Below, in pieces: positions 22,441 to 33,424 of a stretch of 64,000 nt of DNA. Under the pieces are notes generated by a model. That model ran no database searches and was not told where the DNA came from. It saw only the letters and a list, made by a program, of their open reading frames with translations. The stretch's first letter is position 1; every line of letters starts with the position of its first letter. The DNA comes from Rhododendron vialii (Eukaryota; Streptophyta; Magnoliopsida; Ericales; Ericaceae): positions 22,690,001 through 22,754,000 of the forward strand of contig NC_080569.1 in NCBI RefSeq assembly GCF_030253575.1. The letters run 5' to 3'. A program made the translations under genes and the position numbers.

Positions 22441-22978
22441 GAACACTCACCGAATTGAGAGAATCACTCGATCCTTCTGTTGCCTGTTGTCTCGGCTCTC
22501 TCTTCAATCACTCTGAGTCTCAGTCATCTCTCTCGGTCATGAACTCAAGGTATTCTTCTCCCCTCTCTTCTTTCTCTCTCTTCATACGTCTATGCAAGGC
22601 TGTAAGCTTCATAATACATATAGGCATGTACATAAAACAACTTGGTTGTTCAATTGTTTTCCAAAATAATTCGGAAATAATTTAATTTAAATATATGAAA
22701 ACAAGTTCATGGATGTTTTTATTTACTTTTGGATGGTAAACTCATTGGCTTAGTGCTTATTATTTGAAATATTAGTGTATGCTATTTTTTCTATGTTTTT
22801 TCGCATAGGTGCGCCTCCCTTCAAAAAGGCGCGGGCCTCGCCTTGTGCCTCTCGCCTCAGGCCCAACAGGACTTTGCACTTTTTGCCCTTGACAACTATG
22901 GTCGTGAGTCGGGTATTTTAGCTATAGCTAAACTTTCAAACTATGTCTATCTTAGGATTTATGTGGCTAGTTTAGGAG

Positions 22979-25855
22979 ATGGATATAATCTCCCAACTAC
23001 AAGAACTAGTCAACACTATCGCAGCTCTGGCCTTCAATACCTTCGGCACATTACAAAGGGATGCCCCACCGGTCCGTCTGTCTCCAAATTATCCCGAACC
23101 TCCTGCTGCTAATCCCACGGAAGATGCTGCTAATGTAGCAGAGCAACCTAAGCTCATGAGTGCTGCTCTGGTGAAGTCCGCTAAGCAGGTGCCCTTAATT
23201 TTTCTGCTATCTTCTCATTGACTACGGAAAGTTAAATGTTTATATGGCTGACAAAAGTGTATCTGAATACCAAGATGATTTGGAGGTATTGAGCTGTTGA
23301 CCGATAAACCTAACTTTCTAGTTCGGTGCATATTTATCTGTCACAATAGCTTTTGGCTTCTAGAATCATTTTGTTGAGCCAGGTTGATTTTCTGCATTGG
23401 GTTTCTATGCGTGTCAATGCCATTGAGTGCAGTTTGCAAACTCTACTTTACACTTGTGACATGTCGAGTAATTGGATGAACTTGTAGTTGGGATCTTGAG
23501 CATTTCTACTCCAGTAAAGTATCACTTAATTTCTCTGTTGATGAGCTATATGATGTTAGATGCAATTGAGGAGCAAAAACTCGTCAGCAGTCAGTTTGAC
23601 GGTGTGTGTTTTTTATTTTATTTTAAAGTTTGTACTATGAAAATTAGAGCTGATTATCTGCTCCGATAGTTCTTAGTTCTGTCACAAAAATGTAAAACAG
23701 CCCACTCTTTTGAAGCTTCATTATTTTGCACTGTATCAAGTGTCACCTCGTCAATGTTTCTGTTCTAATCGGATAGGTTGATTAACCTCCTGTTTTAGTA
23801 CTTGAAAGGAAAACGGGTTTCTATTTTTAAAGTTAAGGTGTGTGCTATTGCCCTCAATTTTTGAGATACAGTTATAAAATGGAAAAGGTAGCTTGTTGAC
23901 TTGTTCTGATTCTGCAAGGAGAATTGGTGTCTTCCACTGATTGGTTTGTATTTTTTGGTTCTTATGTTCATTCCTAGGTTGACCAATCTAGAGATCAGGT
24001 TTTTTGAGTTACTTCAACTTGTGTATTTACTGCTTTTTGTCTTTTTCATGCTTCTGTATCCTTGTCTTCCTTTAGGAAGAATTCTTTTCTTCTTTCGTTT
24101 AGATTTCTCTTGCCTAACAGCCTAAGTGGTTTATTTGTCCTCCTATAACCAGAGGAACCAGAGGAAGGATGAAAGAAAACTACCTTGCTCTGGGCTCCCT
24201 AAATGTTGCCAAGGGGAGTGAATTTTTTTGGCTGTCGATGTTGAACCATTCTGTCTTTGTCTGATAAATACTTCTTGTTAGGACATCTGTTGGGGGTAAC
24301 ATTAGCTTGTTATCGTGATTCGTTTTTTTTGGCTTGTCTTTTGAGATGAGTACCCAAATGCTCACTTCATAGTTAAATCAAATGTGATGTCTGAAACTTG
24401 TATTCCCAACTCAATTGGTAAAAACTGGAAATTGGTAAAACAAAAGAGGTATTGCCTGCCAAAATTTTGACTGCCAGAAAACAATTAGAGCTCAAAGTTG
24501 ATTGAATCTCGCATATGTTTTGGCTTTCACCCTCTCTTCTATTTCATTTCTCTTCCGTGCCGTGTACTTCTGGAACGTGTTTGCTTGTCCCATTCTGTAG
24601 AAGTTGTATATCGACTTACAGAATGCTAGTTTTCCATATCCAGTTTGATGCATTGGTTGCAGCACTTCCTTCATCTGAAGGAGGTGAAGAGGCTCAACTC
24701 AAAAGGATTGCAGAACTTCAGGTATTAGGTCGAGCAATGCAATCTTCCTTTGAATATCAAAATAGTTACTTTGTTGTCTCATGCTCTTCTGGTATGTTCA
24801 GGCTGAAAATGATGCCGTGGGCCAAGAACTTCAGAGGCAACTGGAAGCTGCAGGTTAAGCTTTGAACTTTTCATTTTTTGGATGATACTAGGCTACTACC
24901 TTTCATATTCTGATAACTAACTCAATTTTGCTGAAGATGTAGTAAACTTTGGCTCTATGTTACCAAGGAATACTACTTCCTAGCGAATTAAGTTTTTGTA
25001 CTTCCCTAGCGAATTAAAAGTTTTGGTACGAACGTTCTAAAACATGGTACACTACCATTCCAAAACGGTAATTTAGCGATCCCCTAAGTTTTCCCAAAAA
25101 TGTCAACTTATTATGGTAAAAATAGAGAGAATGGTATTTCGGTGGGAGAAAGTGCAAAAAGTTAGTTCTTTATGCTCCTAGAAATGTGTTTTGTATGAAT
25201 AATTTGACAAACAATACTTAGTTTCACTAGATGTTTATCGCTTGTAAGAGTAAGTTCTAGTTTTGTTATCTATAGAAGCCTACCCCTAGCATACCACAAT
25301 TTAAGCATGCAGCGTACCACGTTCCCGTGTCCTTTCCTTGTATCGGAACGATCCGCGTTCTAGGTAACATAGCTTTGGCTTTGTTTAGTTGTTTTCAGAA
25401 TCATTTTTCCAGAGCACCTTTGAGAAAATTGTTTGGTTGACGTTTCAAGACTTTTCGTTGGGAATTACGGTGAAGAACTCACCTTCCAGAAAACGATTTC
25501 CAGAAGACGTTTTCAAGTTCTCCATGGCCCTTTCTGCTTTAAATTAAGTACGGTATGAAAAAGTTGAGTAATGATGAGTGCTTTTGCCTTTGGCTTGTTC
25601 GAGGGTGGACCTTGTGAATAACCCGGAAATACATGAATATAGTTGGCTTGTGTCATCACTGTCATCCCCTGCTTGGGATCTCTGTGCTTTTCGAAGGCAG
25701 CCGTTTTTTGACGGATAAAAATAAGAGCAATTTACATTTTGGTTAAACTAACCTTCTTGACCGCTATTTTGTGGCCAGATGAGGAATTAAAACAGGTCCA
25801 GGAGTTGTTCAGTCAAGCAGCTGATAATTGCTTGAACTTGAAGAAGCCAGAATGA
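22979..25855 (+). CDS. MED21: Mediator complex subunit 21
   Basis: Four coding exons are 22979-23188, 24644-24721, 24802-24853 and 25779-25855 (TGA), all with GT/AG borders and agreeing phases, giving 138 residues, the usual plant MED21 length. The N-terminus MDIISQLQELVNTIAALAFN, then NTFGTLQRDAPPVRLSPNYP, the middle FDALVAALPSSEGGEEAQLK and the C-terminal coiled-coil ending AADNCLNLKKPE are the conserved plant MED21 sequence. MED21 is an essential subunit of the Mediator middle module (partner of MED7) that couples transcription factors to RNA polymerase II in the nucleus. Introns 2-4 are unremarkable except for a hAT MITE in the last one. The gene looks intact. A long transposon-rich leader intron upstream is inferred. 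Confidence 0.95.
24955..25372. mobile_element. hAT-type MITE in the last MED21 intron
   Basis: 418 bp with perfect 10-bp terminal inverted repeats (CTATGTTACC at 24955, GGTAACATAG ending 25372), flanked by an exact 8-bp target duplication CTTTGGCT (24947-24954 and 25373-25380). It is non-coding. Confidence 0.85.
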
Positions 25856-27423
25856 TGTGCATAACCAATTGGCATGTGTCTCGGCGGGGTCATTTGTGGA
25901 CATCAGAGTTGGTGAAATTTTTTTGCTAGGAACTAGCAAAAAACAACCTGGGAACATAGAAGCAGTTTTTTTTTTTCTTTTTCCCCCTTTGCGAAAGTTC
26001 AGTATTGTTAATTGTAGTTAGTGATGTTTGAACACCCGTCAAACGCATGAGAGTACACGATGTCTGTTTCTCAATATTGATTGGATTCTAGATTATTGCA
26101 ATCAAAATCTAGGTGCTTTTTGCCTTTCGAGTTCTCAAAAAGGCTTGGCACCATCCTTTGGAGTTGACTGACAAAATGTGAAGATGAGGTGTACCTTCTC
26201 CTACAGCTCGGTTATTCCGGTTGTATCCGTTAAGCTTTGCAAGCAATTAGCGATGGATGTTATCATACTCCTGTTGGTTATTGTATCCTTGGAGGGATCG
26301 CTATTTTTTTTCCCTTTCAATTGTTTGAATGACATTACTGCGAGCGTTTGTAGGACTGGTGGTTAAATCTTAACTTCTAAACTGTGATGATCTTCAGTTT
26401 ACTCACGAATCTCACATACAATGACAAATAAAAAAGACAAAAAAAGGTCAACATAAATGAACTAAATCTATATCCTATGCCATTAGGCTCCTGATCTTAA
26501 CTGTAGTAGTAGTAACTGACAAGGATTCAGCAAAGCTATTTGTGAGCCCTTCTCAAGCCTAATTTGATAATCGAAAATATTTGATTTTAAATTTTTTTGA
26601 GAACGGTAGGCACGCTAAAAATCATGTTCATTGCTTTAGATAGGTTTTCAAAACACATTTATATGTTAAAAAAAAATGAAAAATGAAACACTAAATCAAT
26701 ATTCACTTTCTCAACAGAAATCTATCTATTACTATAATCAACTATGTTCTTACAACGTGATTAATTTTTTTTGACGATTTCTAAAAAGTCGTCATGATAT
26801 TCCGGAATCTAGTATGAATCCAATTTCACCCCCAATTTTTGACCCATTGACTGCATAACTGCAAACTTGAATCTCAAGAGTGCCTTGAGACGACACTTGA
26901 CTCTCTCAGTTTTACTTTTCCTGCACGACCAAAAGAAAGAAAGAAAAAAATCATTACACTTGACTCTCTCAAGAGTGCCAATAAAAATCTTTACATTTTC
27001 TCGACAGAAGCCCATATTATCGCTCACAGTCACAGTTGACTTACGTCTGACTTGGGGTTTCTTCCGTCACAACCCGAGGCTCGATAGCCTTCATAGATCT
27101 GAAAAGTATGTTTCAAGTGTGACCGTTCATCTCTCAAACTGTGAGTACTTTGAACCAGTCTGTTTCCCATGCTAGCATTTTCATTCTACCCAATTGTTTC
27201 ACTCAATTTTCCAAAACCCAGTTCAGTTATGATTTATGATTGCAACTTCTGTGTGGTTTAGAGCAAAATTGTCTAGAAAAGGAATGACAATTTATGTAAT
27301 TACATTAGGATTTGATACATTTGCTTAGGGAGAATCCTGCCCTGTTGTTTATCCATCGGTTTTTCTAGGGGTTAGTGGGTTCTTGAAATTCAGTTAGATC
27401 TCATACTTATAGAGGGCCAAAAA
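25856..27423. other. Intergenic region between MED21 and the MYND gene
   Basis: This contains the MED21 3' flank (to about 26350), an AT-rich spacer and the upstream region and leader of the MYND gene. Short open frames here have no recognizable homology. I see no clear repeat boundaries or RNA genes. Confidence 0.5.
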
Positions 27424-29313
27424 ATGGATATGCATCTGAAGAATCTTTTTGCAAGATTTCATGAACAGTTTGGTTCAGGTCCAGGACTGGGTCCTGGATC
27501 TGGGACATGTCTTCTCAAAGTGGAAGGCATTTCCCCTCCTTTCATCAAATCCCTCTATAGAGCTGCTGCAGCCCTATACCGGACCGATCCGTGGAGACGA
27601 TTGTGTCCGGTGCACCTTTTTGGTGTTCGGGTTGGGAAAGATTCCGACTGGTCTGGTAAAAAGCAGCCTTTCCCCTGCATTCAGTTCATAGGTGGGGATG
27701 GAGGGGATTTAGGGTTTCATTTGTTTCGGTCTGCAAATGATGCTAAGAGGATGACTGGGTCTAGGGAAACAATTAGGGTTCCAAATGTTGAGGTTTTTAG
27801 AGTGACCTATGAGTTGGAGTCTTTGATGTTTCCGTCGAATAAGAAGGTGGTTAAGTCGTTTGCATTGGAAGTGTCTGGTACTGACCGCTTTCCTGTTATC
27901 GATGTGGCGCGTTGTAATTCGTCTGGTGGGCTTCAGTTTAGAAATCCCTCCCTTGAAGAGCTTAGATTCGTGTATGCTGTCATGAGAGCCATTTCGTTGG
28001 TGCACCCTTTGCTTCAGCAAGATGACGATGCTTGTCCAAAGTGGTCAAGAGTAATGAAATTTGAGCCTTTTATTGAGACAGTTGATGCACAATGGCCTCC
28101 TGAAATGGCCAAGGGTAGTGATCTTGTTGCAGTTACGGTCTCACATCCGCCTGGTCAGGGATACCAAGAAAAGGCCAGCTCAACAGCTAGCTCAACCCCC
28201 ACAAAGCACACAGACCCACCAAGGGATGAGAATTTTATGGATTTGCAGTTGAGCTATTATAGTGTTGGTTTGAGGCAGTGTGTTATGTGTGAGAGAGAAG
28301 TCCACGGACAACAATCTATCACTTGCGACCAGTGTCGTGCGGTGAGTTACTGCAGTGCCCTTTGCCTGAAGCAACACTGGAAGGAAACGCATAATACATT
28401 GTGCGGGCTTTACAAGGGGATGATGGAAAGAGAAGAAGAGTTGGAAGTGAAGATCTTCATCTTCCCTCGTTCCGCTGACCTGCCGTGTAAGTGGCTTGAG
28501 GCGTTAGGTATCCATCAAAAGGGAATGTGGCGCCGGAAGTGCAGTTGTTTTTCCCATTGCCCTTTTGGTCTGCTTCCTGCTAAAGATGGACTTTGGGATT
28601 CTTGGGGTGGGCTTGATGATGATGAGTATCCAGTTGATTCACCTTTAACAGTTGGGTTTTTAAGTCCCATCCTTCTCTCTGGGTGGTTGGAGTACTATAA
28701 CCTTCGCTCACTTCCATTGTCAAGTCCCGTTTCTGACATTCTCTCCCACCCATTGACACTTTATTACATACTAACCTCACTGAGTATCAGCACAAAGAAC
28801 CGCTTACTGGATGGCAAAGAGGTGGTTCTTCACTATCTTGGGCCAGAAGGGGAATTGGATTGGATGCCTGCTTTTGCTGAAATAGGTCATCTACTTAACG
28901 GGACAGCCAATATACAGATAGTAATGGTGGGTCCCGGAGTTCCGATGAATTTGTCTGGGACAACTTTGGGGATAAGTAACAGAGTGAGGGTGAATCTTGT
29001 GAGTGGTCTTTATCAGGAGGAAGCAGCTTACCTTTCTTCTCCCCATGTAATTGTCGGACTAAATTGTAGATTGGAGAACTATGCGAGTTGGGTTGACGCC
29101 TTGCACTTGATCAAGTCCATGGGTGTTCCGGCATTTTTCACTGATCAGTCAGAAATTTCTTGTGCTAATGCTAAACAAGTTCTTCAGAGTGCTGGGCTCA
29201 ATGTTACTCAACCTGTGACACCAAATCCTTTTCGATCACCGGTGAGGAATCATGGACCTTGTAACAATCTTCCCTCATATAGCAATGGATTTTTGTTTGG
29301 AGTGAATACATGA
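27424..29313 (+). CDS. MYND zinc-finger protein with MSS51-type C-terminal domain
   Basis: A single uninterrupted 629-codon exon, ATG at 27424 and TGA at 29311-29313. The first ~285 residues form a globular N-terminal region (WSGKKQPFPCIQFIGGDGG, VEVFRVTYELESLMF). The MYND finger spans about residues 285-326, with cysteine pairs in CVMCEREV, CDQCRAVSYCSALC and the final HWKETHNTLC. The rest (KIFIFPRSADLPCKWLEALG, WLEYYNLRSLPLSSPV, IQIVMVGPGVPMNLSGT, VIVGLNCRLENYASWV) matches the C-terminal domain found in MSS51-like MYND proteins of unknown biochemical role in plants. MYND fingers bind short proline-rich peptides. The C-terminal two thirds and the 3' flank are duplicated at 48936-50310. The gene appears functional. 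Confidence 0.9.
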   Translation: MDMHLKNLFARFHEQFGSGPGLGPGSGTCLLKVEGISPPFIKSLYRAAAALYRTDPWRRLCPVHLFGVRVGKDSDWSGKKQPFPCIQFIGGDGGDLGFHLFRSANDAKRMTGSRETIRVPNVEVFRVTYELESLMFPSNKKVVKSFALEVSGTDRFPVIDVARCNSSGGLQFRNPSLEELRFVYAVMRAISLVHPLLQQDDDACPKWSRVMKFEPFIETVDAQWPPEMAKGSDLVAVTVSHPPGQGYQEKASSTASSTPTKHTDPPRDENFMDLQLSYYSVGLRQCVMCEREVHGQQSITCDQCRAVSYCSALCLKQHWKETHNTLCGLYKGMMEREEELEVKIFIFPRSADLPCKWLEALGIHQKGMWRRKCSCFSHCPFGLLPAKDGLWDSWGGLDDDEYPVDSPLTVGFLSPILLSGWLEYYNLRSLPLSSPVSDILSHPLTLYYILTSLSISTKNRLLDGKEVVLHYLGPEGELDWMPAFAEIGHLLNGTANIQIVMVGPGVPMNLSGTTLGISNRVRVNLVSGLYQEEAAYLSSPHVIVGLNCRLENYASWVDALHLIKSMGVPAFFTDQSEISCANAKQVLQSAGLNVTQPVTPNPFRSPVRNHGPCNNLPSYSNGFLFGVNT

Positions 29314-30034
29314 TCTCGAACCCTAGAGGGTTTGAATCAGAGTCTTTTCAAGGAAGTTCAACCCTGCTTTACCTTAATGTATTGAAACATTGCTTTTATA
29401 TTGTTGTTCTTAGTCTATGTGTGATTGCTGTAGAGTTTATTTATTTATCTTTGATAAGTAATAAATTTATTGAAAATGCATGCAGGGGACTCCACCCATG
29501 TACTCTGTAGAGTTTATTTATGTCTCATTTGAATTCCTGGGTATATGTACCAAATTTCTATTTCTTCAATTGGGTAGAAATGGGTTTCAACTGTCTTGTA
29601 GGTACAAATTTATGCCAAACATTGTTCTCGTCATCGTTGTCATCATCAAGACTCCGGAATGGGCTCTGCAATGCAATCTTTGCACCATCGGTACAAATCT
29701 GATCAGTGCACACATTCGGATTAATTATTTTGTCATTTGTTTGTGTGTGTTCCAATTCGACGATTCAAGTGTTTTTTTTTTGACATATGATATCTACCAA
29801 CGATGGACATTGTAGTGTTGGTGAAATTAAACTCACTTTTGAACTTGCACCTAAATGTGCGATTTCTCAATTAATGTTAAAGATACAAAATAGAGCTGCA
29901 AATTCTTCGAGAAACAAATTGCGAAAAATTCGCTATTGTATAACACTTTCTTCATCCCTCTTTCCCGAAGTGAATGAATATCAAACAACTGAGGCGGGCA
30001 TAGACTGATAGACACTTCATAATTGTATATCTAG
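29314..30034. other. 3' flank of the MYND gene, duplicated downstream
   Basis: The first ~350 bases are the 3' untranslated part and flank of the MYND gene and recur at 49945-50310 (shared TTATTTATCTTTGATAAGTA and ATTTCTTCAATTGGGTAGAA). The remainder is AT-rich. No further gene is seen. Confidence 0.6.
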
Positions 30035-30585
30035 CTACTTGCAAACATACTGGCATTGACAAATACTAACACCCGCACTATCGTCACAGTACCCTTGCCC
30101 GTAATTGAATTTTGCAGCACAACTTGCATTACAACACTTGGTATTACATTTCTGGCTGCATCGGCCGAGACCCCCATGGCAGTTCCTCTGCGGTGGCGCT
30201 GGTGGTTGCTTGCCGCACGAGTAATAGCATGTGCATAATGGAGGGTTGAGGGTAAAATCGCATGAACCTGAGCTTGAGCCTGGAGGATGTCTTGATTTGC
30301 ATCGCTGATCGCAGTCGCTACCGCATAGTCCTAAACCCTCCAAGCATGTTCCCCCCGCCACCGATTTAATCTTGAGTGTATCTAAGCAACAAATAGGTAA
30401 TACTATCATATTAAACTAGAAGATCGTGGTATGGTATGTGACGGGGAAGAGGCTCTATTTCAGTCGGTAGTTTCCGGGATTGTTTCAAACTTAAGATTGT
30501 GATATAACGAAGTACAGTACGATATACCTGATGCATGCAAGAGAACCACTAGGAGAAAGCATATAGTTGGGGAGAGCTTAGCCAT
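30035..30585 (-). CDS. Two-domain defensin-like secreted peptide, copy 1
   Basis: Exon 1 is 30528-30585 (ATG at 30585; MAKLSPTICFLLVVLLHAS, a signal peptide) with donor GTATAT. Exon 2 is 30035-30381 after a TTAG acceptor. The joined length is 405 nt, 134 residues. The mature part has 18 cysteines in two blocks: block A C-x6-C-x3-C-x3-C-x12-C-x8-C-x-C-x3-C, and block B C-x6-C-x3-C-x3-CC-x3-C-x10-C-x8-C-x-C-x3-C, joined by an 11-residue proline-rich linker. The C-x-C-x3-C ends suggest the cysteine-stabilised fold of plant defensin-like peptides, which are secreted and act in defence or reproductive signalling. The activity of this member cannot be told. It is the only complete gene of the left cluster. 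Confidence 0.85.
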
Positions 30586-30672
30586 CACCAAAACCCAGAA
30601 GAATATGTAAATACTAGTCTAATTGTTCCAATTTTATTTTTTGTATTCTACAATTTCTACTTCTTGCGTTAT

Positions 30673-30681
30673 TATTATATA
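30673..30681 (-). promoter_or_regulatory. TATA-like box of DEFL copy 1
   Basis: On the minus strand this reads CTATATAAT, about 90 bases upstream of the ATG at 30585. The same position in the other copies carries TATAAATA, so this copy's box has changed slightly. Confidence 0.45.
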
Positions 30682-31132
30682 GGGAAAATGCTTGAGTGTG
30701 TCTATTTTTTATTTTATTTTTATTTTATCAAAAAGAGGGCATTTACATTATGTATTAAACTACAAAGTATAAATCACGGGACACTATTATGTTCCATTTG
30801 AATTGAAGGGTATTTTTGAAAGTCTAAATTTTAAAATGAACTAATTATTATGTTCCATTAAAAAGTTGGGATGGGTAAACAAAGTGTGACGGAATGAGTA
30901 CCATTCAAAGACCTTGTTTAAAAATACATAGAATTTCAAGAATATTAGCATTAAAAGGATGTACAAAATCCTCTTGGCAGTAATTAGAATCAATTACATT
31001 GATTACCATAATTAGAAAAGGATCATCTCTGATGGATACGTATATATCCTCCAACTTTACAATCCATTTACAATAGCAAAAGAAGAAAGCCAGTGAAAGT
31101 AATTTATAAGGCAATTGGGGGATGGTGCTATG

Positions 31133-31277
31133 TAGGGGTGTGCGCAGCACGGAGCCGTTGGATCATGCATCCAACGGTTCGGATCTCACCTCGACAATGA
31201 ATGACTCTCTATCGTTGGTTGTCTAGATGAGATCCGAACCGTCGGATGCACGATCCGACGGCTCGGAGGTGCGCCGT
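31133..31277. mobile_element. Short palindromic MITE
   Basis: About 145 bp of near-perfect palindrome (arms share GGAGCCGT, GGATC, GCATCC and GGTTCGGATCTCA), flanked by the direct repeat ATGGTGCTATG (31122-31132 and 31278-31288). An 8-11 bp target duplication would fit a MULE- or hAT-type MITE. The class is not settled. Confidence 0.6.
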
Positions 31278-31855
31278 ATGGTGCTATGCAACTCACTGCA
31301 CAATGCCAACCCGAAGTCCTTTGTAAGGGTACCAGATTCCTGGGGATAGGTTTCCAACTTAATTTATAAGGGAGCTACAAATAATCTTTAGGGGGGCAAA
31401 TATGAATTGTTAAGGGTACAAAATTCAAGATGTAATTGGTAACACTGTTTGCTTATGTTTTGCAACATGATCGAGAGGGATAGCAAACGTATCACTACCT
31501 CCGTTCTAGCTATATTCTCAGTTCATTTTTCACTGTTTAGAACATCTTAAATAATTGTCTATATTTTCTCGCCCTATTCTCATAAATAAAATTTTGAAAG
31601 TTGTTCGGAAAGAAGTAATTGAGATCTTTTAACCAGTTGAGAAAATCCAAATAAGTCTACAGAATTATACTCCTTTGATGATCAAATTAAAAGACACATG
31701 TTAACAAAGGACCAAGAATATTTTATCTCCTAGCATGCCTTCCGATCTTCCAATTATTAGAACATTTTTTCAGAGATTTGCAAAAAGTAGTTGTACATGT
31801 TTGATTTTTTTATTTATTTCTCAACAATACTTTAATTGTACATAAAGAAATATAC

Positions 31856-31916
31856 CTGATGCATAGAAGAGAACCACTAGGAGAAAGCATATAGTAGTTG
31901 GGGAGAGCTTACCCAT
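31856..31916 (-). pseudogene. Orphan DEFL first exon A (signal peptide)
   Basis: 61 bases on the minus strand: ATG at 31916, MGKLSPTTICFLLVVLFYAS, followed by the family donor GTATAT. It has one extra threonine codon, and the phase is kept. No cysteine-rich second exon lies between here and the copy 1 exon 1, so it is either a relic or an alternative first exon for the exon at 30035-30381. A TATA box lies at 32004-32011 (TATAAATA on the minus strand). Confidence 0.75.
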
Positions 31917-32137
31917 CACCAAATTAAAACCCAGAAAGAATATTAATCTAATTTTAGTTTTTTTGCTCTGCAATTTCTACTCCTTAATTGGGTTTATTAG
32001 TATTATTTATAGGGAACACTAGTAAGAGACAACTGGGGATAATGCATGCATTGTGTAATTTCACTTGGGGTAAATTAGTTAATTTCTCCCATATTTGTTC
32101 TGATTTTCATTAATTGGTTTAATTGTTAAGTATATAC

Positions 32138-32195
32138 CTGATGCATGCAAGAGAACCAATAGGAGAAAGCATATAGTTGGGGAGAGCTTATCCAT
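32138..32195 (-). pseudogene. Orphan DEFL first exon B (signal peptide)
   Basis: 58 bases on the minus strand: ATG at 32195, MDKLSPTICFLLLVLLHAS, with donor GTATAT and a TATA box at 32289-32296. The exon and its upstream sequence (to about 32950) are close to those of copy 1 (30528 to about 31400). No matching second exon is adjacent. As for exon A, it is a relic or an alternative first exon. Confidence 0.75.
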
Positions 32196-32299
32196 CACCA
32201 AAACCCAGAAGAATATATAAATACTCCTAGTCTAAGTGTTCTAATTTTATTTTTTGTATTCTACAATTTCTACTCCTTGCGTTATTATTATTTATAGGG

Positions 32300-33420
32300 A
32301 ACACTAATAGGAGTCAACTAGGGATAATGCACGTATGTGTCTTCTTTCTTTTTATTTATCAAAAAGAGGTTTTGCAATGGGATTATTAAGCCAAAACGAC
32401 CGGGGCTTGTCTATTTTTGAGGTCGGGCACCCAATAATGAAATTTACCAAGACATATTCCCTTCGTCCTGTAGAAATTGAGTCAATTGCCTATTGTTTCC
32501 ATTTTGAAAATTCAAAAAAAAAAAAAAAAAACCTGATGAAATTTACCTTTTGCCCTTCCCTGTTGAATTGAAAAGGAAAAGTCAAATTTGAATTGAAGGG
32601 TATTTTTGAAAGTCTAAATTTTAATATGTACTAATTAAAATGTTCCATTAATAAGTTTGGGTAAACAAAGTATGACGGGATGAGTACCATTCAAAGACCT
32701 AGGTTAAAAATACATAAAGTTTCAAGAATATTAGCCTTAGAGGATGTACAAAATCCTCTTGGCCTGTAATTATAATCAATTACATTGATTATCATATCAT
32801 AATTAGAAAAGGGTCGTCTCTGAAAGATACATATTATCCTACAACTTTACAATCTAGCGAAAGTAATTTTTAAGGGTACCGGATTCCTAGGGATAGGTTT
32901 CCAAACCCTGTATTAGATTACCGCTATCCTAATATGGTCTTCTTATTAGATTACCACTATCCAAACACGGTCTTCTTGCAATCACGGACAAAAATTTAAT
33001 AAAATTAGAAGTTTTTTTAATTACAAAAGTAGTGAAATGAAAAGCGTAATTTGGGCACCATAGACGTATTTGACCAATATTTCCATTAACTATTTAAAGT
33101 TGACAAAGTCGAGTCAAATTAAGAATTCACAAACAAAAGTAGTATAATATTTTAGCTAAGAAGACTAAAGTGAAAATGGATGTGCATACTCAAGGTACTT
33201 AGACAGGATATTTGAAGAAAGAAACATGATCCGATCTCTTTCTAAACCTCACTTGCTCTGTTCCACAGCTAGAAATAATTTTCTGTTACAAGGGAGCAAC
33301 TGACTGGGGTAGCACCAATGATTACGCCTTTGCAGAACCAGCACCAAAGAGCTAGAGGTAAGAGCTTGTCTTGTTTCTCACCATGTTTTTCCATGTCACT
33401 GTAAATTTGGGGAGAGAGAG
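32300..33420. other. Duplicated DEFL upstream sequence and AT-rich spacer
   Basis: From 32200 to about 32950 the text parallels 30590-31400 (shared GAAGGGTATTTTTGAAAGTC and GGATGTACAAAATCCTCTTGG), the upstream flank of a DEFL gene. It contains an A-run near 32514-32531. From 32950 to 33420 I see no coding frame or clear repeat. Confidence 0.6.
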
Positions 33421-33424
33421 AATT

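Larger units (their letters stand above)
17863..22900. mobile_element. hAT-like shell with nested copia fragments
   Basis: The left end reads CATAGTTGTCAAAGG (17863-17877) and the right end is its inverse, CCTTGACAACTATG (ending 22900), giving at least 12 bp of terminal inverted repeat. Flanking 8-mers GTCGTAAG (17855-17862) and GTCGTGAG (22901-22908) match at 7 of 8 bases, as for an old hAT target duplication. Both ends continue into GC-rich text with repeated GGCGC/GCCTC motifs. Two copia fragments occupy most of the interior, so the original element was probably small and later filled. No transposase is visible. Confidence 0.45.
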
